DNA of 64,000 nucleotides, taken from contig NZ_FNBN01000004.1 in assembly GCF_900102545.1 (NCBI RefSeq), forward strand, positions 519,899-583,898, in the 5' to 3' direction. Position 1 is the stretch's first letter. Every line of letters begins with the position of its first letter. Of this stretch, positions 1-7,856 are shown in pieces. Under the pieces are notes generated by a model, which was given only the letters and a program-made list of their open reading frames with translations, was not told the origin of the DNA and did not search any database. The DNA is from Chitinophaga filiformis (GTDB lineage: Bacteria; Bacteroidota; Bacteroidia; Chitinophagales; Chitinophagaceae). Position numbers and translations under genes: made by a program.

Positions 1-1285
1 CTTTATCTCTATAAGTTGGGAATTTTGGTGTGGCGGGGCTAGGCGTGATTTGTAAATCCGCAAGAATATCTGTGTCTGTTATGCCAGGATTAGAATTCCG
101 GTAAGCTTCAAACAATAATTCAAGATATTCCTGTTGGTTAAGTAAAGGGACTCTTTGTTTAAGGCGTGAGGAAACATCTGTTTGATGGCGGAAATTAAAA
201 ATTGTTTTACCGAGCTTTCCTTTTTTAGTGGTTATTAAAATAACCCCATTACTAGCCTTAGCTCCATAGAGCGCAATGGCCGAAGCATCCTTCAAAATGG
301 AAATAGATTCAATATCAGAAGGATTTAATTGTGCAATAGGATCGCTCACAGGCGATGAATTGCTCGATAAGGCACTACTTTGTCTAGCAGGATCCTGGAA
401 AACGGGAATACCATCCATAACTATTAATGGATTTCTAACTGTTGCCCCAGCATCAATTTTTCCTCCAGTTGCTATTCCTCTTAACAAAAAATTACTCGGT
501 GCACTACCCGGCTGTCCATTTCCAGCAGTCACTAGTAGCCCAGGCACTAGCCCCTGTAAACTTTTATCAAAACTTCTATTTGGCAACGTTTGAATCTGTT
601 CGCCTGTTACAACTGTTATTGCGCCAGTTAAAGCTCTTCTTGTTGAAGTTCCATATGCCGTCACTATAGTTTCATTGAGGCTATTATCTCCTGGCTTCAG
701 TTGTACTTTCACATTCGTCCTCCCTGCCAGAGGCATCTCGGTCGTTACAAATCCAGTATAACTCACTTGTATAACATCATGCTCACCTACACGTGCCAAC
801 GTAAATGATCCATTATCTTTCGTCGCTGTCCCAAACATCGTACCCTTCAACCTCACACTCGCTCCAGGCAGCGGCATTCCTTTTTCATCCATCACCACTC
901 CACTCACACTTACCACCATCACCGTGTCCTTCCTTCTCTCCGCAACAATCGACCTTATAAATATCTTATCCTTATTCCCCTTCACATACTCATACGTCAA
1001 CCCAAGCGGCGGCAACATTTCCGCCAGGGCCTCTTCAATTGGTGTAGAAACAAACTTAACCCCAACATATTGACTAGTATTCAAATCTCCGAAACTCAGA
1101 GTTACTCCGGTCTGCTTCTCAATAACATTAAACACATCTCTTAGGGAAATTTGACTGTTCGTAATCGTCACATTACGGCCAGGTTGCACGCTCTTCTGTG
1201 CATGTAAACAAATACAAGGAAGCAACAGCCAAAGCAAGACCATTAAGCTATGCCTCGCATAGCAGTGAGTAAATTTTTGTTGCAT
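1..1285 (-). CDS. SusC/FecA-type TonB-dependent receptor, N-terminal part (runs off the window)
   Basis: The reverse strand is open from an ATG at 1285 to the window edge (about 428 codons). It starts with a signal peptide (hydrophobic VLLWLLLPCICLHA, then Q). An STN (secretin/TonB N-terminal) domain follows at about residues 35-115, then a carboxypeptidase-regulatory-like beta domain at about 125-205 (GMPLPGASVRLKGT), a TonB-box-like segment (ETIVTAYG) and the start of the plug domain (LVPGLLVTAGNGQPG; later SILKDASAIALYGAKASNGVI). In this family the STN domain signals to a FecR anti-sigma factor. The sigma/FecR pair starts 374 bases away on the opposite strand, so a trans-envelope signalling trio is likely. 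The receptor is divergent, not downstream, of its presumed sigma gene. Substrate unknown; the barrel lies outside the window. Confidence 0.9.
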   Translation of the reverse strand, partial: MQQKFTHCYARHSLMVLLWLLLPCICLHAQKSVQPGRNVTITNSQISLRDVFNVIEKQTGVTLSFGDLNTSQYVGVKFVSTPIEEALAEMLPPLGLTYEYVKGNKDKIFIRSIVAERRKDTVMVVSVSGVVMDEKGMPLPGASVRLKGTMFGTATKDNGSFTLARVGEHDVIQVSYTGFVTTEMPLAGRTNVKVQLKPGDNSLNETIVTAYGTSTRRALTGAITVVTGEQIQTLPNRSFDKSLQGLVPGLLVTAGNGQPGSAPSNFLLRGIATGGKIDAGATVRNPLIVMDGIPVFQDPARQSSALSSNSSPVSDPIAQLNPSDIESISILKDASAIALYGAKASNGVILITTKKGKLGKTIFNFRHQTDVSSRLKQRVPLLNQQEYLELLFEAYRNSNPGITDTDILADLQITPSPATPKFPTYRDK

Positions 1286-1658
1286 AAGGACAAGACTAAA
1301 AATGGTTAGTTAAATACAGTTACAGTCACCTGACATTTTATATTAGTAATAGATTTAGGCAAAGACATAGTTACCCTTTATAACCTAAAGAGCAGCCTCA
1401 CTGAAAAAAGGGTGAAGACGTTTATCAAAAAAATTTCATCAAAAAAACTAACCCATCCGCTACCCCCCAGAAAAATGTGGGTTTTCGGGCCTATGTTAAC
1501 TGATTATTAAGAAAAAAAACCAAAGAAACAGTGTAAATTAAAGTGTCTAATCTGAGGACTGGCAACAATAATTTAATAGGGAATGCTATGATATTAACTT
1601 AAAGGGGGCTAAGTTTACACGTGCTTTTAGAATTTCACACCTGAATTTATCAGCCAGC
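1286..1658. other. Divergent intergenic region, TonB receptor / ECF sigma
   Basis: 373 bases between the start codons of two divergent genes. It is A/T-rich with A-tracts around 1425-1450 and 1510-1525. It must hold promoters for both directions, but I see no clear TAnnTTTG -7 element at the expected distance from either start and no coding frame. An ECF-specific promoter, whose consensus cannot be read from one site, is plausible. Confidence 0.5.
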
Positions 1659-2207
1659 ATGCACACCGATGCGAACGAAGAACTGCTGTTAAAAGAGCTG
1701 AAATCCGGGGATCCCAAGGCTTACAAGACGATGTATATGCGTTTTGAAAAACAATTGCTTTTTGAAGCCAGCAGGTTACTAGGCAATGTGGAAGAAGCCA
1801 AGGATGTAGTCCAGGATTTCTTTATCGATTTTTTCGAGAAACAGCGATATAAGAACATACATACCAACCTGAAGGGTTATCTGTTTATATCTATAAGATA
1901 TAACTGTATGCTGATTCTGAAACGGCAGAAGAGCCTGCATAAGACCTTACAGGAATATCGTAATGCCCAGGACGAGCCAACCGTACACCTGGAAGAAAAA
2001 CAGGAACCGAGCATTTACGATTTAATAGACAAGAAAGTGAACGATATATTAGAATATATGCCAGCACAAAGGAGCAAAGCATTCCAACTTTATGTATTAC
2101 AGGGACTAAAAAGAAAACAAGTAGCCCATGCAATGGGACTCAGCGACAATACAGTGAAAACACATCTCGCCTCTGCTATTAAAACAATACGCGAAAAATT
2201 GTCATAA
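1659..2207 (+). CDS. ECF-type RNA polymerase sigma factor (FecI-like)
   Basis: 182 residues, typical ECF length. Sigma region 2 is at about residues 15-85, with the core-binding helix DVVQDFFIDFFE at 49-60. Sigma region 4 with a helix-turn-helix is at about 125-180 (GLKRKQVAHAMGLSDNTVK). The anti-sigma (FecR) gene starts 67 bases downstream on the same strand, and an STN-containing TonB receptor is divergent. The inferred role is to direct polymerase to the receptor promoter when the receptor reports its ligand. The ATG at 1659 gives a normal N-terminus (acidic residues before the first helix). Confidence 0.93.
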   Translation: MHTDANEELLLKELKSGDPKAYKTMYMRFEKQLLFEASRLLGNVEEAKDVVQDFFIDFFEKQRYKNIHTNLKGYLFISIRYNCMLILKRQKSLHKTLQEYRNAQDEPTVHLEEKQEPSIYDLIDKKVNDILEYMPAQRSKAFQLYVLQGLKRKQVAHAMGLSDNTVKTHLASAIKTIREKLS

Positions 2208-2274
2208 TCTTTTATTAATTATCTCACCCATTTCAGGAGCAAGATACTCTTATACTTGAATTAATAATCACTCG

Positions 2275-3420
2275 ATGGAACTAGACTGGGATCATATTCA
2301 TCAACTGATGAATGAAAAAGTGATGGGGGTTATTAGCGAAACAGATGAGCAACACCTTCAAAATGCATTAAAAGAGTATCCGGACTTACAAGCCGAATTA
2401 GATGAGATCCAACTGGAATACACTAATTGGTTACAGCAGCCCGCCGTACAGCAAATAGACAGTGAAGCCGCTTTCGCTTTAATTGAGGATGAACTGAAAC
2501 GAAGAAGACAAATTCGTAAGCGGAGATGGATTACCTATTTCTCCGTCTCGGCAGCAGCTACTGTAGCGCTGCTGATATTCTTCATATATCCCCTTTTCAT
2601 AAACCATTCCGATAAATCAAGCTCAAGCCCAAAACTGGCGTTCAACAAAACGCTTCAATTACAATTGTCTAATGGAGAAGTAATAGATCTCTCCACCAGA
2701 CAAGACAGTATTACAGTTAATGGTGGCACTCAGCTGAACAATACCAACAACTCCCTGACATACACCACAAAAGAAAAGGCCCCGTCCCAAAGCCAGGTAA
2801 ATAGTCTATGGGTGCCTCCTGGTATGGACTATCACATTACATTATCCGACGGTACTCTCGTTTTTCTGAACAGCGCCACCACTCTGAAGTTCCCTTTCCA
2901 CTTTGCGGGTAATACCAGAGAGATCACTATCGACGGGGAAGCCTACCTGCAGGTTGCCAAAGATCAAAACCGGCCTTTTATCCTTCATACCCCAAGGGGC
3001 ACTGTACAGGTATTGGGTACAACCTTTAATGTGAACACTTATGATTCCGGCAGAGTAAAAGTTTCGCTTGTAGATGGCGCTGTTTCTTTTGAGTCTGCTG
3101 CTAAAAAGACGATCCTTAAACCAGGTCAGGCTATTACATACATAGAAACAGCAGGTTCGGATGTTACAGCATTAAATGAAAACGATCTGCTCTGGATCAA
3201 GGGAAGATATAAATTCGATCATGCTCTTTTGTCTGATATCACTACAGTATTGCCACGCTGGTATGGCATACAGGTAACAATTGATAATAAGGAAATGGCC
3301 CGAAAAAGGTTCACTGGTACTATCATTAAATCAGAGCCAATAGGAGAATTCCTTGAATTGATCAAACTAACTACAGGAGCCCAATCTTACTACAAAGACG
3401 GTGTCTTACACATTCATTAA
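2275..3420 (+). CDS. FecR-family anti-sigma factor (DUF4974 C-terminus)
   Basis: 381 residues. A cytoplasmic N-terminal helical region (1-80) binds sigma in this family. A basic stretch (KRRRQIRKRR) precedes one membrane helix at about 88-110. The periplasmic FecR domain is at about 180-275 (WVPPGMDYHITLSDGT; VQVLGTTFNVNTY). A C-terminal DUF4974/STN-like domain is at about 305-381. It should hold the sigma factor of 1659-2207 at the inner membrane and release it when the TonB receptor signals. The order sigma then FecR is standard in Bacteroidota. The two genes downstream are not receptors, which is unusual. Confidence 0.92.
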   Translation: MELDWDHIHQLMNEKVMGVISETDEQHLQNALKEYPDLQAELDEIQLEYTNWLQQPAVQQIDSEAAFALIEDELKRRRQIRKRRWITYFSVSAAATVALLIFFIYPLFINHSDKSSSSPKLAFNKTLQLQLSNGEVIDLSTRQDSITVNGGTQLNNTNNSLTYTTKEKAPSQSQVNSLWVPPGMDYHITLSDGTLVFLNSATTLKFPFHFAGNTREITIDGEAYLQVAKDQNRPFILHTPRGTVQVLGTTFNVNTYDSGRVKVSLVDGAVSFESAAKKTILKPGQAITYIETAGSDVTALNENDLLWIKGRYKFDHALLSDITTVLPRWYGIQVTIDNKEMARKRFTGTIIKSEPIGEFLELIKLTTGAQSYYKDGVLHIH

Positions 3421-3494
3421 AAACATATTCTACATCTCCTAAATAAAATTGCTATCGCGATACTTACATTGCTGTCTGCTTAAAGCAGCAGTTT

Positions 3495-4958
3495 ATGCCA
3501 TTGAAAATCCCTTTTAGAAGACACCCCGATTATATCCTTGGATATATTTGCATTGTTGTAACCCTTATACAATTTGCCATTCTTAAATATTGGTATCCAT
3601 GGCCAAGCTTCTGCATGGACTCCTACAATTACCTGGACAGCGCCGCTCAATCACTGAATGTGAACGTATGGCCTATTGGATATGCTAAACTGATCAGCTT
3701 TGTCGGTTTGTTCACTCATTCCGATACAGCACTGATTTTCGTACAGTATTTTTTCTATGTCGGAAGCGCATTATATTTTTTTTATACCATCCTGCCACTT
3801 GTATCGTTTGCCAAATGGATAAAATACGTGCTATTTATTATTTTATTCCTGAATCCGGCCATGCCGTTGATCAGCAATAATATTCTCAGTGACTCTTTCT
3901 TTATAGGATTAAGCCTGTTATGGATAGCTCAGCTCATCCGGTTGTATAATGGTGCACAGAGCCTATTACTACTTTTTACCCATTCACTCGTATTATTGAT
4001 GACCTTCTCGGTAAGGTATCAGGCAATGTTCTATCCTCTTATAAGCATTATAATTATTGTGCTATGTACAATGCCAGTATGGAAAAAATGGGCTGGCATC
4101 GCAATGATTGTAGTATTGATCAGCGGGTTCGTAATATTTACCGTAAACGAAACCGGCAAAGACTACACGGTTAAACAATTCTCTTCCTTTGCAGGTTGGC
4201 AAATGGCCAGCAATGCGCTACTGGCATATTCATATGTAACAGATCGGAAAAAAGTACCGATTCCTGACAAGTTTAAACCACTCCATACTGAGGTGAACCA
4301 TTACATGGATTCACTCCATCAACAAAGTTCCTATCTCAAAAGAAGATACTTTACCACCTCAGCATTTTTCCTATGGGATATCGGATCTCCTTTACAGACA
4401 TACTCATTCAAAATAAGAAATAGCCGTACACAGGCAAAAAGAATGGCGGCAGTTGGGCCATTATATAATCAATATGGACTGTTCCTGATACAACAATATC
4501 CCTGGCAATTTGCCTCACGCTATGTTTTAAAAAACATGAGGCAGTACTTCTTTCCTCCAGCGGAGAACTTTGTGGAGTATAACTCAGGAAAACACACCGT
4601 AAGAACAGTAGCGCAGAAATGGTTCCAATACGATTCCAGGACTATTGATAAACGATACGATATAACAGGCATCAAACTTTTTACATTTTACTTTCCCCTG
4701 TTTATCGTTCTCACGGCTATTTTGTTCACCTTAGGATGTATCGGATATTTTGCTTTTGGCTGGAAACGGCTTGCATCACCACAATTCACACGTGCACTCA
4801 AAATAGCTATTCTCTTTTGGATATTTCATTTTGCCTTCAGCGTACTGGCATCTCCTATCGTACTCAGGTATCAACTATTTAACCTGATTCTTGGACTCTC
4901 TTTTGCATTGCCATTAACTGCGCTGTTTCTTGCTAAAAATGAACGCCCTACCTCATAA
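3495..4958 (+). CDS. Polytopic membrane protein, possible GT-C-type glycosyltransferase (paralogue 1)
   Basis: 487 residues with roughly ten or more hydrophobic helices. The first begins near residue 15, and a short loop after it carries an acidic motif, CMDSYNY. Acidic residues in the first periplasmic loop are typical of GT-C enzymes that use lipid-linked sugars, but no specific family motif was recognised, so function is unassigned. Conserved blocks shared with the next gene include GYAKLISFVG, HSDTALIFVQYF and SPIVLRYQLFN. It lies 74 bases after the FecR gene and 9 bases before its paralogue, suggesting one transcript. Confidence 0.75.
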   Translation: MPLKIPFRRHPDYILGYICIVVTLIQFAILKYWYPWPSFCMDSYNYLDSAAQSLNVNVWPIGYAKLISFVGLFTHSDTALIFVQYFFYVGSALYFFYTILPLVSFAKWIKYVLFIILFLNPAMPLISNNILSDSFFIGLSLLWIAQLIRLYNGAQSLLLLFTHSLVLLMTFSVRYQAMFYPLISIIIIVLCTMPVWKKWAGIAMIVVLISGFVIFTVNETGKDYTVKQFSSFAGWQMASNALLAYSYVTDRKKVPIPDKFKPLHTEVNHYMDSLHQQSSYLKRRYFTTSAFFLWDIGSPLQTYSFKIRNSRTQAKRMAAVGPLYNQYGLFLIQQYPWQFASRYVLKNMRQYFFPPAENFVEYNSGKHTVRTVAQKWFQYDSRTIDKRYDITGIKLFTFYFPLFIVLTAILFTLGCIGYFAFGWKRLASPQFTRALKIAILFWIFHFAFSVLASPIVLRYQLFNLILGLSFALPLTALFLAKNERPTS

Positions 4959-4967
4959 ATCAAGCTT

Positions 4968-6470
4968 ATGGAACCCGAAGTTCAATCAAAGAGTAACCCC
5001 GACCGCATCTATGCTTATGCTGCTATCGTTATAGCATTTGTGCAGTTTATTATCTTTAAGTATCTCTACCCATTCCCTAATTTCCTACCAGACTCCTACA
5101 ATTATATCAGGAGTGCTCTCAGAAATATGAATGCCAATCTATGGCCTGTAGGATACTCCAAACTTATTAGCTTCGTTGGTTTCTTCAATCATTCTGATAC
5201 GCTACTGATTTTTGTACAATACTTTATGTACATCGTAGCGGCACTGTATTTCTTCTTCACCTTTCTTAGCATCATCCAATGCAGCAAATGGGTGAAAATC
5301 GGGATATTCATCTTCCTATTCCTCAATCCGGCTTTCATATTCATAAGTAACTATATCTCCAGTGATATATTCTTTACGAGCCTTAGCCTAATCTGGATAT
5401 CACAATTATTCAGGATAATTAAAACACCTTCCACTACGCTACTGACAGCCCATATATTCATCCTGCTGTTTGCTTTTGCTGTCAGGTATAATGCCTTGTT
5501 TTATCCTGTTATCAGCATTATTGTGATCCTAAAAACTTCAATACCAAAAGGAAGTAAAGTGTTCACAATCATCACCATCTTCCTCACCCTCGTAACCTTT
5601 GCCATGTACACATCCAATGAAAATAAGCGGATATTCGGTACCCGGCAGTTCTCTGCCTTTGGAGGATGGCAACTGGCCAGTAATGCACTGACGGCTTATG
5701 AACATGTAGAAAACAGGAAACAAGCTCCTGAGAAGTTTGCTGCACTCCAGGCAGAGGTTAACAAATATCTTGATTCCGTAAAAGCTACGGCAAATGAAGA
5801 TGCAGAGCCTAAGACCCATTATGCTTTCTATCTATGGGAGGAAAAAGCCCCCTTACAAAGATATTCGCGTATTGTTACCCCAACGGGTTCAAAGAGGATG
5901 GCCACTGTTGCCCCTTTGTATAAGGATTATGGCACTTATCTCATCAGCCAGCATCCGGGAGCATTCTTTAATCACTATCTTCTCCCCAATGCAAAACAGT
6001 ACTTTTTGCCCTGGCCAGAGTTCCTGAGTATCTATAATCAGGGATTAACCACCGTGAAATCAGAGGCGGTACAGTGGTTTGGATATAAAAACAACAATGT
6101 GAGTACCCGTGTCGCGAAGAGAACAAACCATCTCTTCGACTACTACCCCATCCTCATCGTCTGCATCACCCTCCTCTTCCTCGGCGGCAGCATCCTCTAC
6201 TTCACAAAAAAATGGTACCTCTTTACCACCACCCAATTCCGCTCCGCACTCCTCATCACCCTTCTCTTCTGGATAACCAACCTCTTCTTCAGCGTCTTCG
6301 CCTCCCCAATAGTCCTGCGGTATCAGTTGTTCAACATGGCTCTCGCCTTCACTTTCGCCCTCCCCCTGGTGGATTTCTTCTTAAGAGCGGAAACCCCGCC
6401 TGCAGACATAAGCACCCCACCGGAAGACGCCGAACCAGACCCCGAAAAAACCGCCCTCCAACCCCTATAA
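4968..6470 (+). CDS. Polytopic membrane protein, possible GT-C-type glycosyltransferase (paralogue 2)
   Basis: 500 residues, clearly homologous along its length to the preceding gene (LPDSYNYIRSA, GYSKLISFVGFF, HSDTLLIFVQYF, ASPIVLRYQLFN), so the pair arose by tandem duplication. About ten or more membrane helices, the DSYNY motif in the first loop, and a hydrophilic proline/glutamate-rich tail of about 25 residues that paralogue 1 lacks. Base composition changes inside the gene: from about 6110 onward codons end overwhelmingly in C, unlike the upstream two thirds. It starts 9 bases after the stop of paralogue 1. A DEAD-box helicase follows 24 bases later. Confidence 0.75.
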   Translation: MEPEVQSKSNPDRIYAYAAIVIAFVQFIIFKYLYPFPNFLPDSYNYIRSALRNMNANLWPVGYSKLISFVGFFNHSDTLLIFVQYFMYIVAALYFFFTFLSIIQCSKWVKIGIFIFLFLNPAFIFISNYISSDIFFTSLSLIWISQLFRIIKTPSTTLLTAHIFILLFAFAVRYNALFYPVISIIVILKTSIPKGSKVFTIITIFLTLVTFAMYTSNENKRIFGTRQFSAFGGWQLASNALTAYEHVENRKQAPEKFAALQAEVNKYLDSVKATANEDAEPKTHYAFYLWEEKAPLQRYSRIVTPTGSKRMATVAPLYKDYGTYLISQHPGAFFNHYLLPNAKQYFLPWPEFLSIYNQGLTTVKSEAVQWFGYKNNNVSTRVAKRTNHLFDYYPILIVCITLLFLGGSILYFTKKWYLFTTTQFRSALLITLLFWITNLFFSVFASPIVLRYQLFNMALAFTFALPLVDFFLRAETPPADISTPPEDAEPDPEKTALQPL

Positions 6471-6494
6471 TAAGAAATACGTACTTTTGCCCCA

Positions 6495-7805
6495 ATGCAA
6501 AAGTACGCTAACATACTCTCCGCCTTCAAAATCGACGCGCTCAATGAAATGCAGCTCGCGAGCATTGAAGCCAATCAACAGGCTGACAACGTAATCCTCC
6601 TCTCCAATACCGGCTCAGGAAAAACCCTCGGTTTCCTCCTCCCTGTACTGGAGCTATTAGATAAAAATACTCCTGGTACCCAGGCACTGGTCATCGCGCC
6701 TTCCCGCGAACTGGCCATGCAGATTGAAAAAGTCTGGAAAACCATGAGCACCGGTTATAAAGTAACCTGCTGTTATGGCGGACACCTAAGAGAAACAGAA
6801 GAGAACAATCTGCTGGAAGCACCGGCGCTGATAGTAGGTACGCCGGGAAGACTGGGAGATCATATTCGTAGAGAGAATATCAAAACAGAAGGTATCAAGA
6901 CCTTAGTTCTGGACGAATTCGACAAATCGCTCGAACTCGGTTTCCAGGAAGAGATCGAATTCATCATTGAATCTCTCCCAAATCTGAAGAAACGGATATT
7001 AACCTCTGCCACAGAAACCGTAGAGATCCCCGATTTCGTTGGCTTAGAATCCCCGGTAAAACTGAACTTCCTCACCGAAGAAAAATCAGAAGCACTGGCT
7101 ATTCAATATGTGGAAAGCGAGGATAAAGATAAGATAGACACTCTGTTCAGGCTGATCTGCCACCTCGGCAACAGATCAACGATCGTATTCTGCAACCATA
7201 GAGAAGCAGTAGAACGTACAAATGGCCTGCTGAAAGAAAAAGGCCTGACAACAGTATTCTACCACGGGGCTATGGAACAACAGGAAAGGGACGCGGCATT
7301 ATGTAAGTTCAGGAACGGGACCTCGAATATACTGGTCACAACCGATCTCGCCGCCCGTGGCCTCGACATTCCGAACATCAGATACATCATCCATTACCAC
7401 CTGCCACATACCGCAGAAACATACACCCACCGTAACGGCCGTACAGCAAGAATGGACGCCAGCGGTACCGCTATCCTCATCATAGGCCCGGATGAAAAAA
7501 TGCCTGCCTATGTAGAAGAAGAGGTGACGAAAATCACCCTCGCAGACAACTACGAACTACCGGAAAAACCCAAATGGACCACCTTCTTCATCGGCGCCGG
7601 TAAAAAGGACAAGGTTAACAAGGTAGACATCGTCGGCTTCCTCACCAACAAAGGACAGCTAAAGAAAGAAGACGTAGGCCTGATCGAAGTTAAAGACTTC
7701 TTCTCCTTCGTAGGCATCAGAAAGAGCAAAGCCGCCCACACTCTCGCCCTCATCCAGAAAGAAAAGATCAAGAATAAAAAAGTCAAAATCGACGTAGCGA
7801 AATAA
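6495..7805 (+). CDS. DEAD-box RNA helicase with DbpA-type RNA-binding C-terminus
   Basis: 436 residues. Motif I is SNTGSGKT (about 36-43), Ia PSRELAMQ, Ib TPGRLGDH, motif II DEFD (instead of DEAD), motif III SAT, motif V TDLAARGLD and motif VI HRNGRTAR. The last ~70 residues (VDIVGFLTNKGQ; IEVKDFFSFVGI) resemble the DbpA RNA-recognition domain, which in E. coli binds 23S rRNA hairpin 92. A role in large-subunit assembly is therefore likely, although the linker is short and orthology is not proven. It follows the membrane-protein gene by 24 bases and ends before a hairpin terminator. Confidence 0.9.
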   Translation: MQKYANILSAFKIDALNEMQLASIEANQQADNVILLSNTGSGKTLGFLLPVLELLDKNTPGTQALVIAPSRELAMQIEKVWKTMSTGYKVTCCYGGHLRETEENNLLEAPALIVGTPGRLGDHIRRENIKTEGIKTLVLDEFDKSLELGFQEEIEFIIESLPNLKKRILTSATETVEIPDFVGLESPVKLNFLTEEKSEALAIQYVESEDKDKIDTLFRLICHLGNRSTIVFCNHREAVERTNGLLKEKGLTTVFYHGAMEQQERDAALCKFRNGTSNILVTTDLAARGLDIPNIRYIIHYHLPHTAETYTHRNGRTARMDASGTAILIIGPDEKMPAYVEEEVTKITLADNYELPEKPKWTTFFIGAGKKDKVNKVDIVGFLTNKGQLKKEDVGLIEVKDFFSFVGIRKSKAAHTLALIQKEKIKNKKVKIDVAK

Positions 7806-7822
7806 GCCTTATATCATGGCAA

Positions 7823-7846
7823 CCTTGTCGGATCATGCCGGCAAGG
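7823..7846 (+). terminator. Hairpin terminator after the DEAD-box helicase gene
   Basis: Arms CCTTGTCGG (7823-7831) and CCGGCAAGG (7838-7846) pair over 9 bases with one G-U pair, followed by ctgcttccttttaa. The site starts 17 bases after the helicase stop codon and just before the convergent ATPase gene. Confidence 0.7.
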
Positions 7847-7856
7847 CTGCTTCCTT

